From the NCBI RefSeq assembly GCF_001418105.1, contig NZ_LIQI01000012.1:186001-250000 (forward strand): a stretch of DNA of 64,000 nucleotides. The letters are read 5' to 3'. Every line of letters begins with the position of its first letter. The first letter of the stretch is position 1. The position numbers and the translations under genes are program-made. Source of the DNA: Lacinutrix himadriensis (lineage in GTDB: Bacteria > Bacteroidota > Bacteroidia > Flavobacteriales > Flavobacteriaceae). The notes beneath the pieces are model-generated. The model was not told where the DNA came from, made no database searches, and saw only the letters and a program-made list of their open reading frames with translations. Shown piece after piece: positions 52,114 through 59,858 of the stretch.

Positions 52114-53289
52114 ATGGTTTTTCCAAAAAACAGAAATCTTATCCGATGGGTTATTATAATTGCGTCTTTTGCTATTATTTCCCTTATTTTATGGAACACG
52201 TATGTTTTCTTCCAGAAATTTAAAGCAGAAGAACGTGTTAAAATGGAAAACTGGTCTTTTGCTCAAAATGAATTTTTAAAAGTAGTGAGCGAACTTTCAA
52301 CAGACGAAAATGCGTCCTCTAATTTAGACTTAACACTGAAAATTTTAAGTAGCAATAACACAACACCAATGATTGTTGTGGATAAAGATTCTGCTATCGT
52401 TACTTTTAATAATATCGGACAAGGGAAAAAATCGGATTCCCTTTTTGTTATAAAAAATGTAAAAAATTTAATCACACAATTTAGTGCTGAAAATGTACCT
52501 GTAGATGTAAATTATGAAGGTCAAATTCTTTACTACGGAAACTCGCCATTATTAAACAAACTAAAATATTACCCTTTAGCTTTATTATTAATAATTATTT
52601 TATTTGCTGCAGTAGTTTACTTTTTTTACCGAAGTAATAAAACAGCAATCGAAAATAAATTATGGTCAGGAATGGCTAAAGAAACAGCGCATCAAATTGG
52701 CACACCGTTATCTTCGCTAATTGGTTGGGCCGAAATTTTAAAAATAGAAAAGGTTAATCCAGAATATATTAAAGAAATTGAAAAAGATATTAGCAGGTTA
52801 CAAACCATCACAGAGCGTTTTAGCAAAATAGGTTCTTTACCAAAATTAGAGAGAACAGATATTGTTGCCGAAACCTTAGCAACTACAGATTATTTAAAAA
52901 CCAGACTCTCTAAACTAATTGATTTTGAGATAATTGTGCCAGAAAACAAAATTTTCGTAAATTTAAACAAACAGTTATATAGTTGGACTATTGAGAACCT
53001 AGTAAAAAATGGTATTGATGCGATGAAAGGAAAAGGAAAACTTAAAATTGAAATTTTACAATTAGAAAACAACATCAGTATAAATATTACAGATTCTGGA
53101 AAAGGATTAGCAAAAAATCAATTTAAAGATGTTTTTGAACCTGGTTACACTACAAAAAAAAGAGGTTGGGGTTTAGGTCTTTCTCTAGCAAAGCGTATTA
53201 TTGAAGAATTTCATGATGGTAAAATTAAAGTGCTACAATCGGAAATAGGAAAAGGAACAACCATGCAAATTGCATTAAAGAGCATTTAA
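52114..53289 (+). CDS. Sensor histidine kinase, HisKA type
   Basis: A 391-residue kinase with two membrane segments (about 10-30 and 152-172) enclosing an extracytoplasmic domain of about 120 residues without a recognised fold. HisKA has AKETAHQIGTPLSSL with H193; the HATPase has NLVKNGIDAMKGKG, ITDSGKGL and GLGLSLAKRI. There is no response regulator gene nearby, so it is an orphan kinase in this window. The next gene is three bases downstream. Confidence 0.88.
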   Translation: MVFPKNRNLIRWVIIIASFAIISLILWNTYVFFQKFKAEERVKMENWSFAQNEFLKVVSELSTDENASSNLDLTLKILSSNNTTPMIVVDKDSAIVTFNNIGQGKKSDSLFVIKNVKNLITQFSAENVPVDVNYEGQILYYGNSPLLNKLKYYPLALLLIIILFAAVVYFFYRSNKTAIENKLWSGMAKETAHQIGTPLSSLIGWAEILKIEKVNPEYIKEIEKDISRLQTITERFSKIGSLPKLERTDIVAETLATTDYLKTRLSKLIDFEIIVPENKIFVNLNKQLYSWTIENLVKNGIDAMKGKGKLKIEILQLENNISINITDSGKGLAKNQFKDVFEPGYTTKKRGWGLGLSLAKRIIEEFHDGKIKVLQSEIGKGTTMQIALKSI

Positions 53290-53291
53290 AT

Positions 53292-53654
53292 ATGGACGAA
53301 AAATGGATTACAATAAAAGAAGTCGACTTAATTAATAATTGTCCGGAATGCTACAATACCAATGGTTTAGAATTAACCTTTAAGCAAAAATTTACCGAAA
53401 CATCACTTTATAAATCTATTACCAACCAAACGGCACAAGCAATATATTGTAAAACCTGTGATACCGATATTTTTCCTGTGATGTGGACCGAAGATATTGA
53501 GCGTGTTTTTGCGTATCAACAAAAAGCATTTGTACCTAAAAAAGCTTCTACCAAACTAAAGAATAAAGCCTGGTTACTTATTGCACTTTGTAGTGTGTTT
53601 GTTATTTCGGGAATTTTACTAGCAGTATACTACACCTATTTACCTGTAAAATAA
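53292..53654 (+). CDS. Membrane protein with Cys-pair (zinc-ribbon-like) N-terminus
   Basis: A 120-residue protein. Two Cys pairs (CPEC in NNCPECYNTN and CKTC in AIYCKTCDTD) about 37 residues apart could bind zinc. One membrane segment lies near the C-terminus (about 95-115). The family is not recognised. It begins three bases after the histidine kinase stop, so it may belong to that signalling unit. Confidence 0.6.
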   Translation: MDEKWITIKEVDLINNCPECYNTNGLELTFKQKFTETSLYKSITNQTAQAIYCKTCDTDIFPVMWTEDIERVFAYQQKAFVPKKASTKLKNKAWLLIALCSVFVISGILLAVYYTYLPVK

Positions 53655-53714
53655 CGCATATACTTTGATTTTCTATTTTATCTGAACAAAAAAATAATGC
53701 CAATTAAATTGGTG

Positions 53715-54104
53715 TTACAAGTAAGACTGAATTGCTTTTGCTATATCCTGAAACTCTTGGGTAGATAATTTTTCTTTTTGCATAAATCGTGCGTCTTCCA
53801 TAGTATTTAAAGGAATTAAATGCACATGTACATGAGGCACTTCTAAACCAATTACAGAAACACCAACGCGTTTACAAGCTACCGCTTTCTCTAAAGCAAT
53901 AGCTACTTTACGCGAAAATTGCATTAAAGCCGTGTAGGTTTCTTCATCCAAATCAAAGATTTTGTCGACTTCCTTTTTAGGAATACAAAGTGTATGTCCT
54001 TTAGCATTGGGATTTACATCTAAAAACGCTAAAAAATCTTCGGTTTCCGCAACCTTATAACAAGGTATTTCGCCTTGAACAATTTTTGTAAATATAGAAG
54101 CCAT
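53715..54104 (-). CDS. HIT-family nucleotide hydrolase/transferase
   Basis: A 129-residue histidine-triad protein of the HINT branch. The triad is HVHVHLIPL in EVPHVHVHLIP; FTKIVQGEIPCYKVAE begins it and HTLCIPKKEVDKIFDL follows. Likely substrate is a nucleoside phosphoramidate or dinucleoside polyphosphate. It lies next to greA on the same strand with a spacer that holds palindromic repeats. Confidence 0.9.
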   Translation of the reverse strand: MASIFTKIVQGEIPCYKVAETEDFLAFLDVNPNAKGHTLCIPKKEVDKIFDLDEETYTALMQFSRKVAIALEKAVACKRVGVSVIGLEVPHVHVHLIPLNTMEDARFMQKEKLSTQEFQDIAKAIQSYL

Positions 54105-54201
54105 AAAAAAAGGTTATATCTGTAAATATAAAAATTCCTATTTAAAACCGAATCGTTTTTCAGTTTTAAATAGGAATCTTCATGTTTTGTTATGCCTTAC
54201 T

Positions 54202-54271
54202 GTCATTTTGAGCGTAGTCAAAAAATCTAGTAAATTAAGAATATAGACTTCTCCACTTTGGTCGAAATGAC
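54202..54271. repeat. Inverted pair of interspersed palindromes
   Basis: Unit 1 at 54202-54229 (GTCATTTTGAGCGTAGTC then AAAAAATCTA) and unit 2 at 54245-54271, which on the minus strand reads GTCATTTCGACCAAAG then TGGAGAAGTCT. The two face each other with a spacer of 15 bases. They have the same ends as the copies at 343, 40943 and 59236. Confidence 0.75.
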
Positions 54272-54302
54272 ATTATTTCTTAGACAAATTTCACACGATG
54301 AT

Positions 54303-54776
54303 TTATCTAGAAATTTCAATAATATCAAACTTCATAATACCACTAGGCACTTGTATTTCGGCAACATCACCAACAGCTTTACCTAACAAGCCTTTACCAA
54401 TTGGTGAGTTCACAGATATTTTACCTGAAGCTAAATCTGCTTCACCATCTGCAACCAAAGTATATAGCATTTCCATACCATTGGTTTGGTTTTTTATTTT
54501 CACTTTAGAAAGCACCAAGATTTTAGAATTATCCATTTGAGACTCATCAATAACACGAGCACCAGCAAGCTGATCTTCTAATTTAGAAATACGCATTTCT
54601 AGCATACCCTGTGCTTCTTTTGCTGCATCATATTCTGCATTCTCACTTAAATCTCCTTTATCTCGAGCTTCAGCAATTGCTCTAGAAGCCTTTACGCGCT
54701 CAACATCTTTAAGTTGTTTAAGCTCTGCTCTTAATCTTTTTAATCCTTCTGCTGTATAATAAGATACTTTACTCAT
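54303..54776 (-). CDS. greA: Transcription elongation factor GreA
   Basis: A 157-residue factor that binds the secondary channel of RNA polymerase and stimulates transcript cleavage in backtracked complexes. The N-terminal coiled coil has DKGDLSENAEYDAAKEAQ with the catalytic acidic residues at its tip; the C-terminal FKBP-like domain has SPIGKGLLGKAVGDVAEI. The length is normal. Its leader contains a -7 box (54878-54885) and an early hairpin with a T-run (54847-54871). Confidence 0.95.
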   Translation of the reverse strand: MSKVSYYTAEGLKRLRAELKQLKDVERVKASRAIAEARDKGDLSENAEYDAAKEAQGMLEMRISKLEDQLAGARVIDESQMDNSKILVLSKVKIKNQTNGMEMLYTLVADGEADLASGKISVNSPIGKGLLGKAVGDVAEIQVPSGIMKFDIIEISR

Positions 54777-54846
54777 AACTTCTTCGTTTATTAAATAAAA
54801 GATGCTGAAATAATCTTAGACAATGCGCTGTTTAAGAGTTCAGCAT

Positions 54847-54871
54847 AAAAAAATCTCGCATACACGAGATT
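54847..54871 (-). promoter_or_regulatory. Hairpin with T-run in the greA leader
   Basis: On the minus strand AATCTCG, a six-base loop, CGAGATT, then seven T. The stem begins at about the predicted start of transcription. It resembles an intrinsic terminator and might attenuate greA, as a leader terminator does for E. coli greA (GraL), or it may only stabilise the 5' end. Confidence 0.45.
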
Positions 54872-54877
54872 GTACTA

Positions 54878-54885
54878 CAAAAGTA
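54878..54885 (-). promoter_or_regulatory. -7 box TACTTTTG for greA
   Basis: Exact TAnnTTTG match on the minus strand, about 100 bases before the greA start. Confidence 0.5.
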
Positions 54886-55034
54886 CAAAATTTTTAATTA
54901 CATATTGAAAATTGTACTTAAAAGAACTTTACCTCTGACAAGTATTTTAAAAATTAAAATGCCTTGAGGAAAGATACAAAATATTTAATTCAAAGTACAT
55001 TTTTTGTACCTTGCTAAACAAAAAAAAACACCTG

Positions 55035-55469
55035 ATGAAAAAGCTGATTTTAACAGTAGCAACAAGCTTTTTACTACTTGCTTGTAGTAAAAGTGATAAC
55101 GATAATTCCAATTGTAATTTTTTAATTGATGTAAATGTAAATTATCTTGTCTATTTAAGTTTTCAACCGAATCTTAACCAAACACAATTTCCAGTTCTAA
55201 TAGATGCAGAAGGTGTTGGTAATGGTGGTGTTGTTGTTATGAAAACTATAGGAAACAACTATGTTGCTTGGGACAATGCAGATCCTAGTCACCAATTACA
55301 ATCCTGTTCTATTATGACATTACAAGGAACTACTGTGACCTGTAATTGTGAAGATGAAAACAAATACGATCTTAATACTGGATTACCTTTAACAGAAAAT
55401 TTAGGCTGTACTTTAAAACCATATTTTGTTGAAAAAAATGGGGACGTCCTGAGAATCTATAATAATTAG
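55035..55469 (+). CDS. Hypothetical lipoprotein, 144 residues
   Basis: The hydrophobic N-terminus (MKKLILTVATSFLLLACSK) ends in the lipobox LLAC, so a lipidated Cys17 is expected. The mature part has several Cys (CNCED, LQSC) and a repeated Asn/Asp-rich N-terminus after the lipobox (SDNDNSNCN), a pattern common in flavobacterial surface lipoproteins. No domain recognised. The open frame begins at 55011, but ATG 55035 is the proper signal-peptide start. Single gene. Confidence 0.7.
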   Translation: MKKLILTVATSFLLLACSKSDNDNSNCNFLIDVNVNYLVYLSFQPNLNQTQFPVLIDAEGVGNGGVVVMKTIGNNYVAWDNADPSHQLQSCSIMTLQGTTVTCNCEDENKYDLNTGLPLTENLGCTLKPYFVEKNGDVLRIYNN

Positions 55470-55579
55470 GGAAAGTTTTAAAGCTTGAAAAAAGCTTCTC
55501 TTATATAAACTAGTCCATTCATTTATTTCAACCAACAAATTACAAAGAACTTCAACAATTGCATAATCCTTTTTTAAGC

Positions 55580-55612
55580 AAAAAGTACTAAATTATTCAT
55601 TTAGTACTTTTC
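55580..55612. terminator. Terminator after the lipoprotein/RDD genes
   Basis: AAAAGTACTAAA, loop, TTTAGTACTTTT; bidirectional, serving the lipoprotein gene and the convergent RDD gene. Confidence 0.82.
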
Positions 55613-55615
55613 TAT

Positions 55616-56020
55616 TTAAACAACTTTTAAAGGAGAGTATTTATCTTGTAAGAGATACTTATTTTTAAATAGATACAAAAGAATAGATATTGGCAAAATA
55701 ATTATGCTGATTATTTTTAACAATGATCTTTTTAATAAATCTACTACTTGAAGATTAGTATCAGTAGTATTATCTATAGATAAATTAAAAATCATTTTCC
55801 CAAACGTTATCCCTTTATTAAAAACATCAAACAATATCATATAAAAATAAAACGATAAAATCATAAAACTAAAACTCAGCTTTATTTTGGTTTCAAATAA
55901 AGTTAATTCCGTTATTTCAAATGATAGCGAAAGCATATCATCAAGTATTTTATAAATAAAACTTACAATAACAAAATCAATCAAAAATGCCAAAAATCTC
56001 TTTAAATAAATATCCTTCAT
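55616..56020 (-). CDS. RDD-family membrane protein
   Basis: A 134-residue membrane protein with three hydrophobic segments. LKRFLAFLIDFVIVSFIYKI near the N-terminus carries the RDD-type Arg-Asp positions (R8 and D15), and NKGITFGKMIFNLSI is the conserved loop. RDD proteins are poorly characterised; some act as ion exchangers. It is nine bases downstream of a frameshifted secreted-protein gene on the same strand. Confidence 0.78.
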   Translation of the reverse strand: MKDIYLKRFLAFLIDFVIVSFIYKILDDMLSLSFEITELTLFETKIKLSFSFMILSFYFYMILFDVFNKGITFGKMIFNLSIDNTTDTNLQVVDLLKRSLLKIISIIILPISILLYLFKNKYLLQDKYSPLKVV

Positions 56021-56028
56021 AGTTCTGA

Positions 56029-56451
56029 TTATAATTTAGGTAAAACAATATACTCTAAATCTAGAATTTCTCCAGTTTTCACATCTATATTGTATAACCC
56101 ATCTTTTACTTTTATGACATAGTTTTCATGCAGCACTTCTGAAGAATTCTTAATTTGTATCTGCTTTGGCAGCTCTTTTCCAAGTACATTCTTCAAAGGA
56201 TTTTGTTTCCCTGCATAAATACACACTCCTCGAACACAACAATTAATTATAGAGAATTCAATTTCAATTCCAACACCAGTTGTTAATGTGATACTAAACT
56301 CCTTGCATCCATTCCATGGCCAAATTGCAATTTTTGAATCTTGATTTTTATCAGCTGCAAGAAATGATAAATCTGTTGTGCTAAATGCTTTTTTATTATC
56401 TAATTCTTCTTGCCCATAACTTATATTAAAAAAAATAAAGTTAATATACAA
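56029..56451 (-). CDS. Secreted protein with frameshifted signal peptide, family unknown
   Basis: The open frame (140 residues from a TTG) encodes a soluble domain with a CCVRGVC cluster and no recognised family. Its first residues (NISYGQEELDNKKAF) look like the end of a signal peptide. Upstream, ATG 56480 opens a hydrophobic stretch (MKNINKPFVLCILTLFFL) that is cut by a stop in the wrong frame. One extra or missing base in the run of eight A (56428-56435; T on the coding strand) would join the two into a perfect signal peptide ending SYGQ. So this may be a phase-variable or pseudogenised secreted protein, or a sequencing error. Confidence 0.55.
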   Translation of the reverse strand: MYINFIFFNISYGQEELDNKKAFSTTDLSFLAADKNQDSKIAIWPWNGCKEFSITLTTGVGIEIEFSIINCCVRGVCIYAGKQNPLKNVLGKELPKQIQIKNSSEVLHENYVIKVKDGLYNIDVKTGEILDLEYIVLPKL

Positions 56452-56767
56452 AGAACAAATGGTTTATTAATATTTTTCATAATTCTAAAATTTTAAACCA
56501 GTTTTTTTATAGTATAACTGGTTGATTAAACATTTTTTTTTAGAAGTCTTAAATTTTAGAAGCCTTTTAATTAGAAGTCTTTTTAGAATAATTAATTCTT
56601 AGATAATAATAAAACTTGCGCAAGTCATTATTGTTCGAACTTAGGTCAATATTTTTCAAGAGTGACTTCTAAACAACTCTTTTATAGCATTGACTGATCA
56701 AACCTAATAATAAAAAAATAAAAAAACTAATTTTATATAGAAAATATTCTATATATTTTGTATCTTA

Positions 56768-56843
56768 GACTTGGGAATAAATTAATTGATTATAAGTGTT
56801 GATTAATTGGAAAGCCATTCTTTAATTAGAATGGCTTTTTTTT
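56768..56843 (+). ncRNA. Candidate small RNA (about 75 nt)
   Basis: The plus strand has a possible -7 element (TATCTTAG at 56761-56768) after a TTTTG, then about 45 bases without an open frame, then the hairpin AAGCCATTC/GAATGGCTT and eight T at 56811-56843. A terminator with no gene before it on this strand (the nearest plus-strand gene is more than 1.3 kb upstream) suggests an orphan transcript. No family is recognised. Confidence 0.35.
56811..56843 (+). terminator. Orphan intrinsic terminator
   Basis: AAAGCCATTCT, loop, AGAATGGCTTT with a T-run. It ends no annotated gene on the plus strand; see the sRNA candidate. Confidence 0.75.
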
Positions 56844-56900
56844 GCCTAGAATAAACCATCCGTTTTTTATTACATAACTTTTAAATGAATAGGTATAACT

Positions 56901-56940
56901 AAAAAAATCTCCAACATGTATGTTGGAGAGTTTTTTTTTA
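56901..56940. terminator. Terminator of the TonB-dependent receptor gene
   Basis: AAAAAAATCTCCAACAT-gt-ATGTTGGAGAGTTTTTTTT. It serves the minus-strand receptor gene (44 bases after its stop) and can also work on the plus strand. Confidence 0.85.
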
Positions 56941-56966
56941 TAGTTTCTGAAACAATTCAGAATAAC
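56941..56966 (-). repeat. Degenerate interspersed palindrome
   Basis: TAGTTTCTGAAACAATTCAG then AATAAC; a mutated copy of the unit at 343-369 (GTCAT end changed to GTTAT). It follows the receptor gene. Confidence 0.5.
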
Positions 56967-56984
56967 AATTTATAATCTTAGGTT

Positions 56985-59168
56985 TTAAAATTTCAGCGTA
57001 GCACCTACTAAAAAATTTCTAGTTGCTTGCGGATAATATCCTGTTCCTTCTATTGTTGTCGTTACATCCGGAGCAGACCAAGTATCATCATAGGTATAAT
57101 AATAACCGTTAGATATATATTTTTCATTAAAAATATTATTCACTAAAGCAGAAAAAGTAATGGATTTCACAAATGCTTTGGTATCTATTTTATAAGACAC
57201 ATTAAAATCATTTACAAAATAACTATCTAATTTAGATGCCGCACTATCTGTGTTTCCCATAAATTGCTCACCAACATACTTCGTTAACAAAGAAAAATTA
57301 AGATTGTTTACTGGGTTAAACATTAATGCATTAGACAGCACTACTTCTGGAGAAAAGGAAATGTTTGTTTTTCCTAAATCGGTTAAACCACCATCTCTTG
57401 AAACCACCGTGCTTTTATTTTTATTAGAACTCACTGTTATTGCAGGCTGAATAGTTAACCATTCTAAAGGCTTTACTGCAGCTTCAATTTCTAAACCTAA
57501 TCGATAACTTTCCCCACTATTGGTACGTATTGGGTTACCAACATTATCTCTATCTCCTGTTAAAATTAACTGTTCATTGTACAGCATATAATACAAGTTG
57601 GTGTTGATACTAAACACTTCTGATTGGTGTCTGAAACCCAATTCAAAATCATTTAACTGTTCTGGCTTAACGGTTTCGTTGTTTTCAAAATCATCTCTGT
57701 TTGGTTCTCTATTTGCTCTAGCATAAGAAAAATAAATGTTGTTATTGGTATTTAACTCATAAGTAATTCCTGCTTTCGGATTGAAAAAACTATAACTCTC
57801 ATCTACTCTTAAAGCAACTCTATCTGATGTTAATCCTGTAGTTTTGTAATCCACTAAGCGCATTTGTAAATCTCCAAAAAGACTAAGCTTATCATTTAAT
57901 TTAACGGTTGCTTTTGTAAAGAAACTTAGGTCTTCTTTCTTTCCGTTTCCATCATAATACGTATCATTTATTTCGCTAGAACTTGCATTTCTTGCCCAAA
58001 TGATTTCACCAAAATGATCTCCATCATAACTACTATACGATCCTCCAAAGATCATATCTAGTTTATTTTTCTTAAAATTAGCATTCGCATTTACCACATA
58101 GAAATCATTGTCTAACCAACGTCTTCTTATTAAATCTGTAGAATTAATAGTTTCACTACCAACAGTTATTTCCTCTAAATCATAATCTTCAAAATCTTGA
58201 TCTTCTTTGTATTGCTCAAAATAACCATTACCATGCGTATAGTTTAAACTTAAATTAGTAGACCAATTATTGTTTATTCTTTCTGTATAATGCAATTGGT
58301 AATGATCTTGTTGGTAGTTGTCTTCTTCATTTTTATGAAAACGCGTATTACCAGCTTCGTCAGTATACATTCCTGCAGTGTTAAACGTTCTATCGTCTTT
58401 TAAAAGATCTAAATCTTCCAAACCATTCCAAGATTGATAGGTAACTTCGTGACCACTAAACGTGATTGCTTTTATTAAACGATTATCATCTACATAAGCA
58501 CCTTGTAAGAAATACGATTTTAAATCAGAGCTTGCTCTATCGATATAACCATCGGATTTTATTTGCGATAAACGCCCAGCGATTTCAAAATGATTATTTA
58601 GTTTTCCTGTACTAAACTTCACGTTGTGCTTTCTAGTATTATAGCTTCCGAAGGAATTAGAAATTTCGCCATTTGCAACTTCTGAAACTGCATCTGTAAG
58701 CACATTAATACTTGCTCCAAAAGCACCAGAACCATTGGTAGATGTACCAACACCACGTTGCAACTGCAGACTTTCTACAGAGGAAGCGAAATCACCAAGG
58801 TTTACCCAAAAAGTTCCCAACGATTCGGAATCGTTATACGGAATACCATTTAGCGTAATATTGGTAGATTGTGCATTAATTCCACGAACACGAATGTAAG
58901 TATAACCAACTCCTGCTCCAGCATCTGTGGTTGTAACTACAGACGGTAAGAAGTTTAACAAAACAGGAATGTCTTGTCCTAAATTTCGCTTTTCAAGATC
59001 TTCTTTACTTACGTTGGTGTGGGTAATTGGTGAAGTTGCGTTTACGCGAACGGCTTTAATTAAGACTTCATCTAGTTGTTCTAGTTTTGTAGAGTCTTGT
59101 GGTTTTTCTTGTGCGTTTGCACAGACGGTTAACACTAAAAGTGTTAAAAAAAGAAATAGGTTTTTCAT
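56985..59168 (-). CDS. TonB-dependent receptor under TPP riboswitch control
   Basis: Outer-membrane receptor of 727 residues. A signal peptide (about 1-19, ending VCANAQ) is followed by a TonB box-like LDEVLIKAVRV, a plug domain with RVRGINAQSTNITLNGIPYND and LQLQRGVGTSTNGSGAFGAS, and a 22-strand barrel that ends in the aromatic TRNFLVGATLKF. A TPP riboswitch in its leader (59287-59395) predicts repression when thiamine pyrophosphate is plentiful, so the substrate is most likely thiamine or a precursor. This agrees with the TPP-regulated TonB receptors known in Bacteroidota. There is no CarboxypepD_reg-type N-terminal extension as in SusC. Without the riboswitch, sequence alone would not tell the ligand. 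Confidence 0.88.
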   Translation of the reverse strand: MKNLFLFLTLLVLTVCANAQEKPQDSTKLEQLDEVLIKAVRVNATSPITHTNVSKEDLEKRNLGQDIPVLLNFLPSVVTTTDAGAGVGYTYIRVRGINAQSTNITLNGIPYNDSESLGTFWVNLGDFASSVESLQLQRGVGTSTNGSGAFGASINVLTDAVSEVANGEISNSFGSYNTRKHNVKFSTGKLNNHFEIAGRLSQIKSDGYIDRASSDLKSYFLQGAYVDDNRLIKAITFSGHEVTYQSWNGLEDLDLLKDDRTFNTAGMYTDEAGNTRFHKNEEDNYQQDHYQLHYTERINNNWSTNLSLNYTHGNGYFEQYKEDQDFEDYDLEEITVGSETINSTDLIRRRWLDNDFYVVNANANFKKNKLDMIFGGSYSSYDGDHFGEIIWARNASSSEINDTYYDGNGKKEDLSFFTKATVKLNDKLSLFGDLQMRLVDYKTTGLTSDRVALRVDESYSFFNPKAGITYELNTNNNIYFSYARANREPNRDDFENNETVKPEQLNDFELGFRHQSEVFSINTNLYYMLYNEQLILTGDRDNVGNPIRTNSGESYRLGLEIEAAVKPLEWLTIQPAITVSSNKNKSTVVSRDGGLTDLGKTNISFSPEVVLSNALMFNPVNNLNFSLLTKYVGEQFMGNTDSAASKLDSYFVNDFNVSYKIDTKAFVKSITFSALVNNIFNEKYISNGYYYTYDDTWSAPDVTTTIEGTGYYPQATRNFLVGATLKF

Positions 59169-59235
59169 TACGATTATGTTTTATAATCGAATAAAAAGAG
59201 GTAATTATTCTTTAGTTATTAATTGATTTATTTTG

Positions 59236-59263
59236 TGAGATGCTTCGACAAGCTCAGCATGAC
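59236..59263 (-). repeat. Interspersed palindrome in the riboswitch leader
   Basis: On the minus strand GTCATGCTGAGCTTG then TCGAAGCATCTCA. It lies between the TPP aptamer and the receptor start codon, and forms a hairpin (ATGCT ... AGCAT) that would be part of the 5' UTR. Confidence 0.75.
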
Positions 59264-59266
59264 ACA

Positions 59267-59286
59267 GTAACACAAATTTGTGTTAC
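59267..59286. promoter_or_regulatory. 20-bp perfect palindrome after the TPP aptamer
   Basis: GTAACACAAATTTGTGTTAC, directly 3' of the aptamer on the minus strand. It may be part of the expression platform (alternative hairpin) or a separate operator site. It is not followed by a T-run, so it is not a classical terminator. Confidence 0.55.
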
Positions 59287-59395
59287 GATTTTCCTAAACA
59301 GCATTACCTGTTCTAGGTTCAATGGGTATGATCTCAGCCGTTATAAGTTAAAAATCGAAATGATTACTAACTCTAAAAAGCACCCCTTTTTTGAG
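59287..59395 (-). promoter_or_regulatory. TPP riboswitch (THI element)
   Basis: On the minus strand the order is GGGGTGC (59380-59386 region), a variable stem, CGGCTGAGATCATACCC, then TTGAACCTAGAACAGG, TAATGC and AGG. CTGAGA, ACCC, GAACCT and GGTAATGC are the invariant blocks of the THI-box aptamer in the correct order and spacing. It lies about 120 bases before the TonB-dependent receptor gene on the same strand, so it is predicted to control that gene's expression in response to thiamine pyrophosphate. An over-long plus-strand frame across it is not real. Confidence 0.88.
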
Positions 59396-59450
59396 AACGC
59401 TGCAAATGTAATTAAGAATGAATAATTAACAAGCAATAATCCATAATTTT

Positions 59451-59858
59451 TTAATCGATGTTTGGTTTTTTTCTATTGGCTTTCTTTTCCGAATTAGAAC
59501 GTTTTGATTTTAAGCGTTTTATTTTTACTGCTCTAGGAATTTTAGTTGGTTTTCGCTTTTTAGGCACGATCAAACCTTCCGCGATCATTTGAAGAAATCT
59601 TTTTATAGCTATTTGTTTATTCTTATGCTGACTTCTACTTTCGCCACATTGTAGAAGGAGAACATTTTCTTTGGTAAGCCTGGAATGCAATTTGCTTTTT
59701 AAACGCTCTTTTTGTTCTTCGTTAAAAGCCTGAGAAGCTTCTAAATTAAAGGTTAATTCTATTTTTGAAGACACTTTATTTACATGTTGCCCTCCTGCTC
59801 CAGAACTTCGTATTGCTTTATAATTTAACTCGCTAATTAACTGCTTTTCACTAAACAT
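59451..59858 (-). CDS. arfB: Alternative ribosome-rescue factor ArfB
   Basis: A 135-residue peptidyl-tRNA hydrolase that frees ribosomes stalled on truncated mRNA. The catalytic GGQ is in IRSSGAGGQHVNKVSS, and the basic C-terminal tail (KKRKPTKIPRAVKIKRLKSK) enters the empty mRNA channel. Its start codon overlaps the DUF4301 stop by one base, so it is the last gene of the overlapping operon. Confidence 0.93.
   Translation of the reverse strand: MFSEKQLISELNYKAIRSSGAGGQHVNKVSSKIELTFNLEASQAFNEEQKERLKSKLHSRLTKENVLLLQCGESRSQHKNKQIAIKRFLQMIAEGLIVPKKRKPTKIPRAVKIKRLKSKRSNSEKKANRKKPNID

Larger units (their letters stand above)
56481..56984. other. 504-base intergenic region with two terminators and an sRNA candidate
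   Basis: No protein-coding frame is supported. The left 300 bases are AT-rich with several short direct repeats of AGAAGTCTT (around 56540-56585). A plus-strand terminator at 56811 ends a region that starts near a TATCTTAG promoter-like box and might be a small RNA. A second, bidirectional terminator lies at 56901-56940, and a degenerate palindrome at 56941. Confidence 0.5.

Noticed and set aside
59240-59425. Plus-strand reading frame of 61 codons across the TPP riboswitch
   Set aside because: It lies antisense to the aptamer and the repeat; no family resemblance, and the invariant THI-box blocks explain the sequence.
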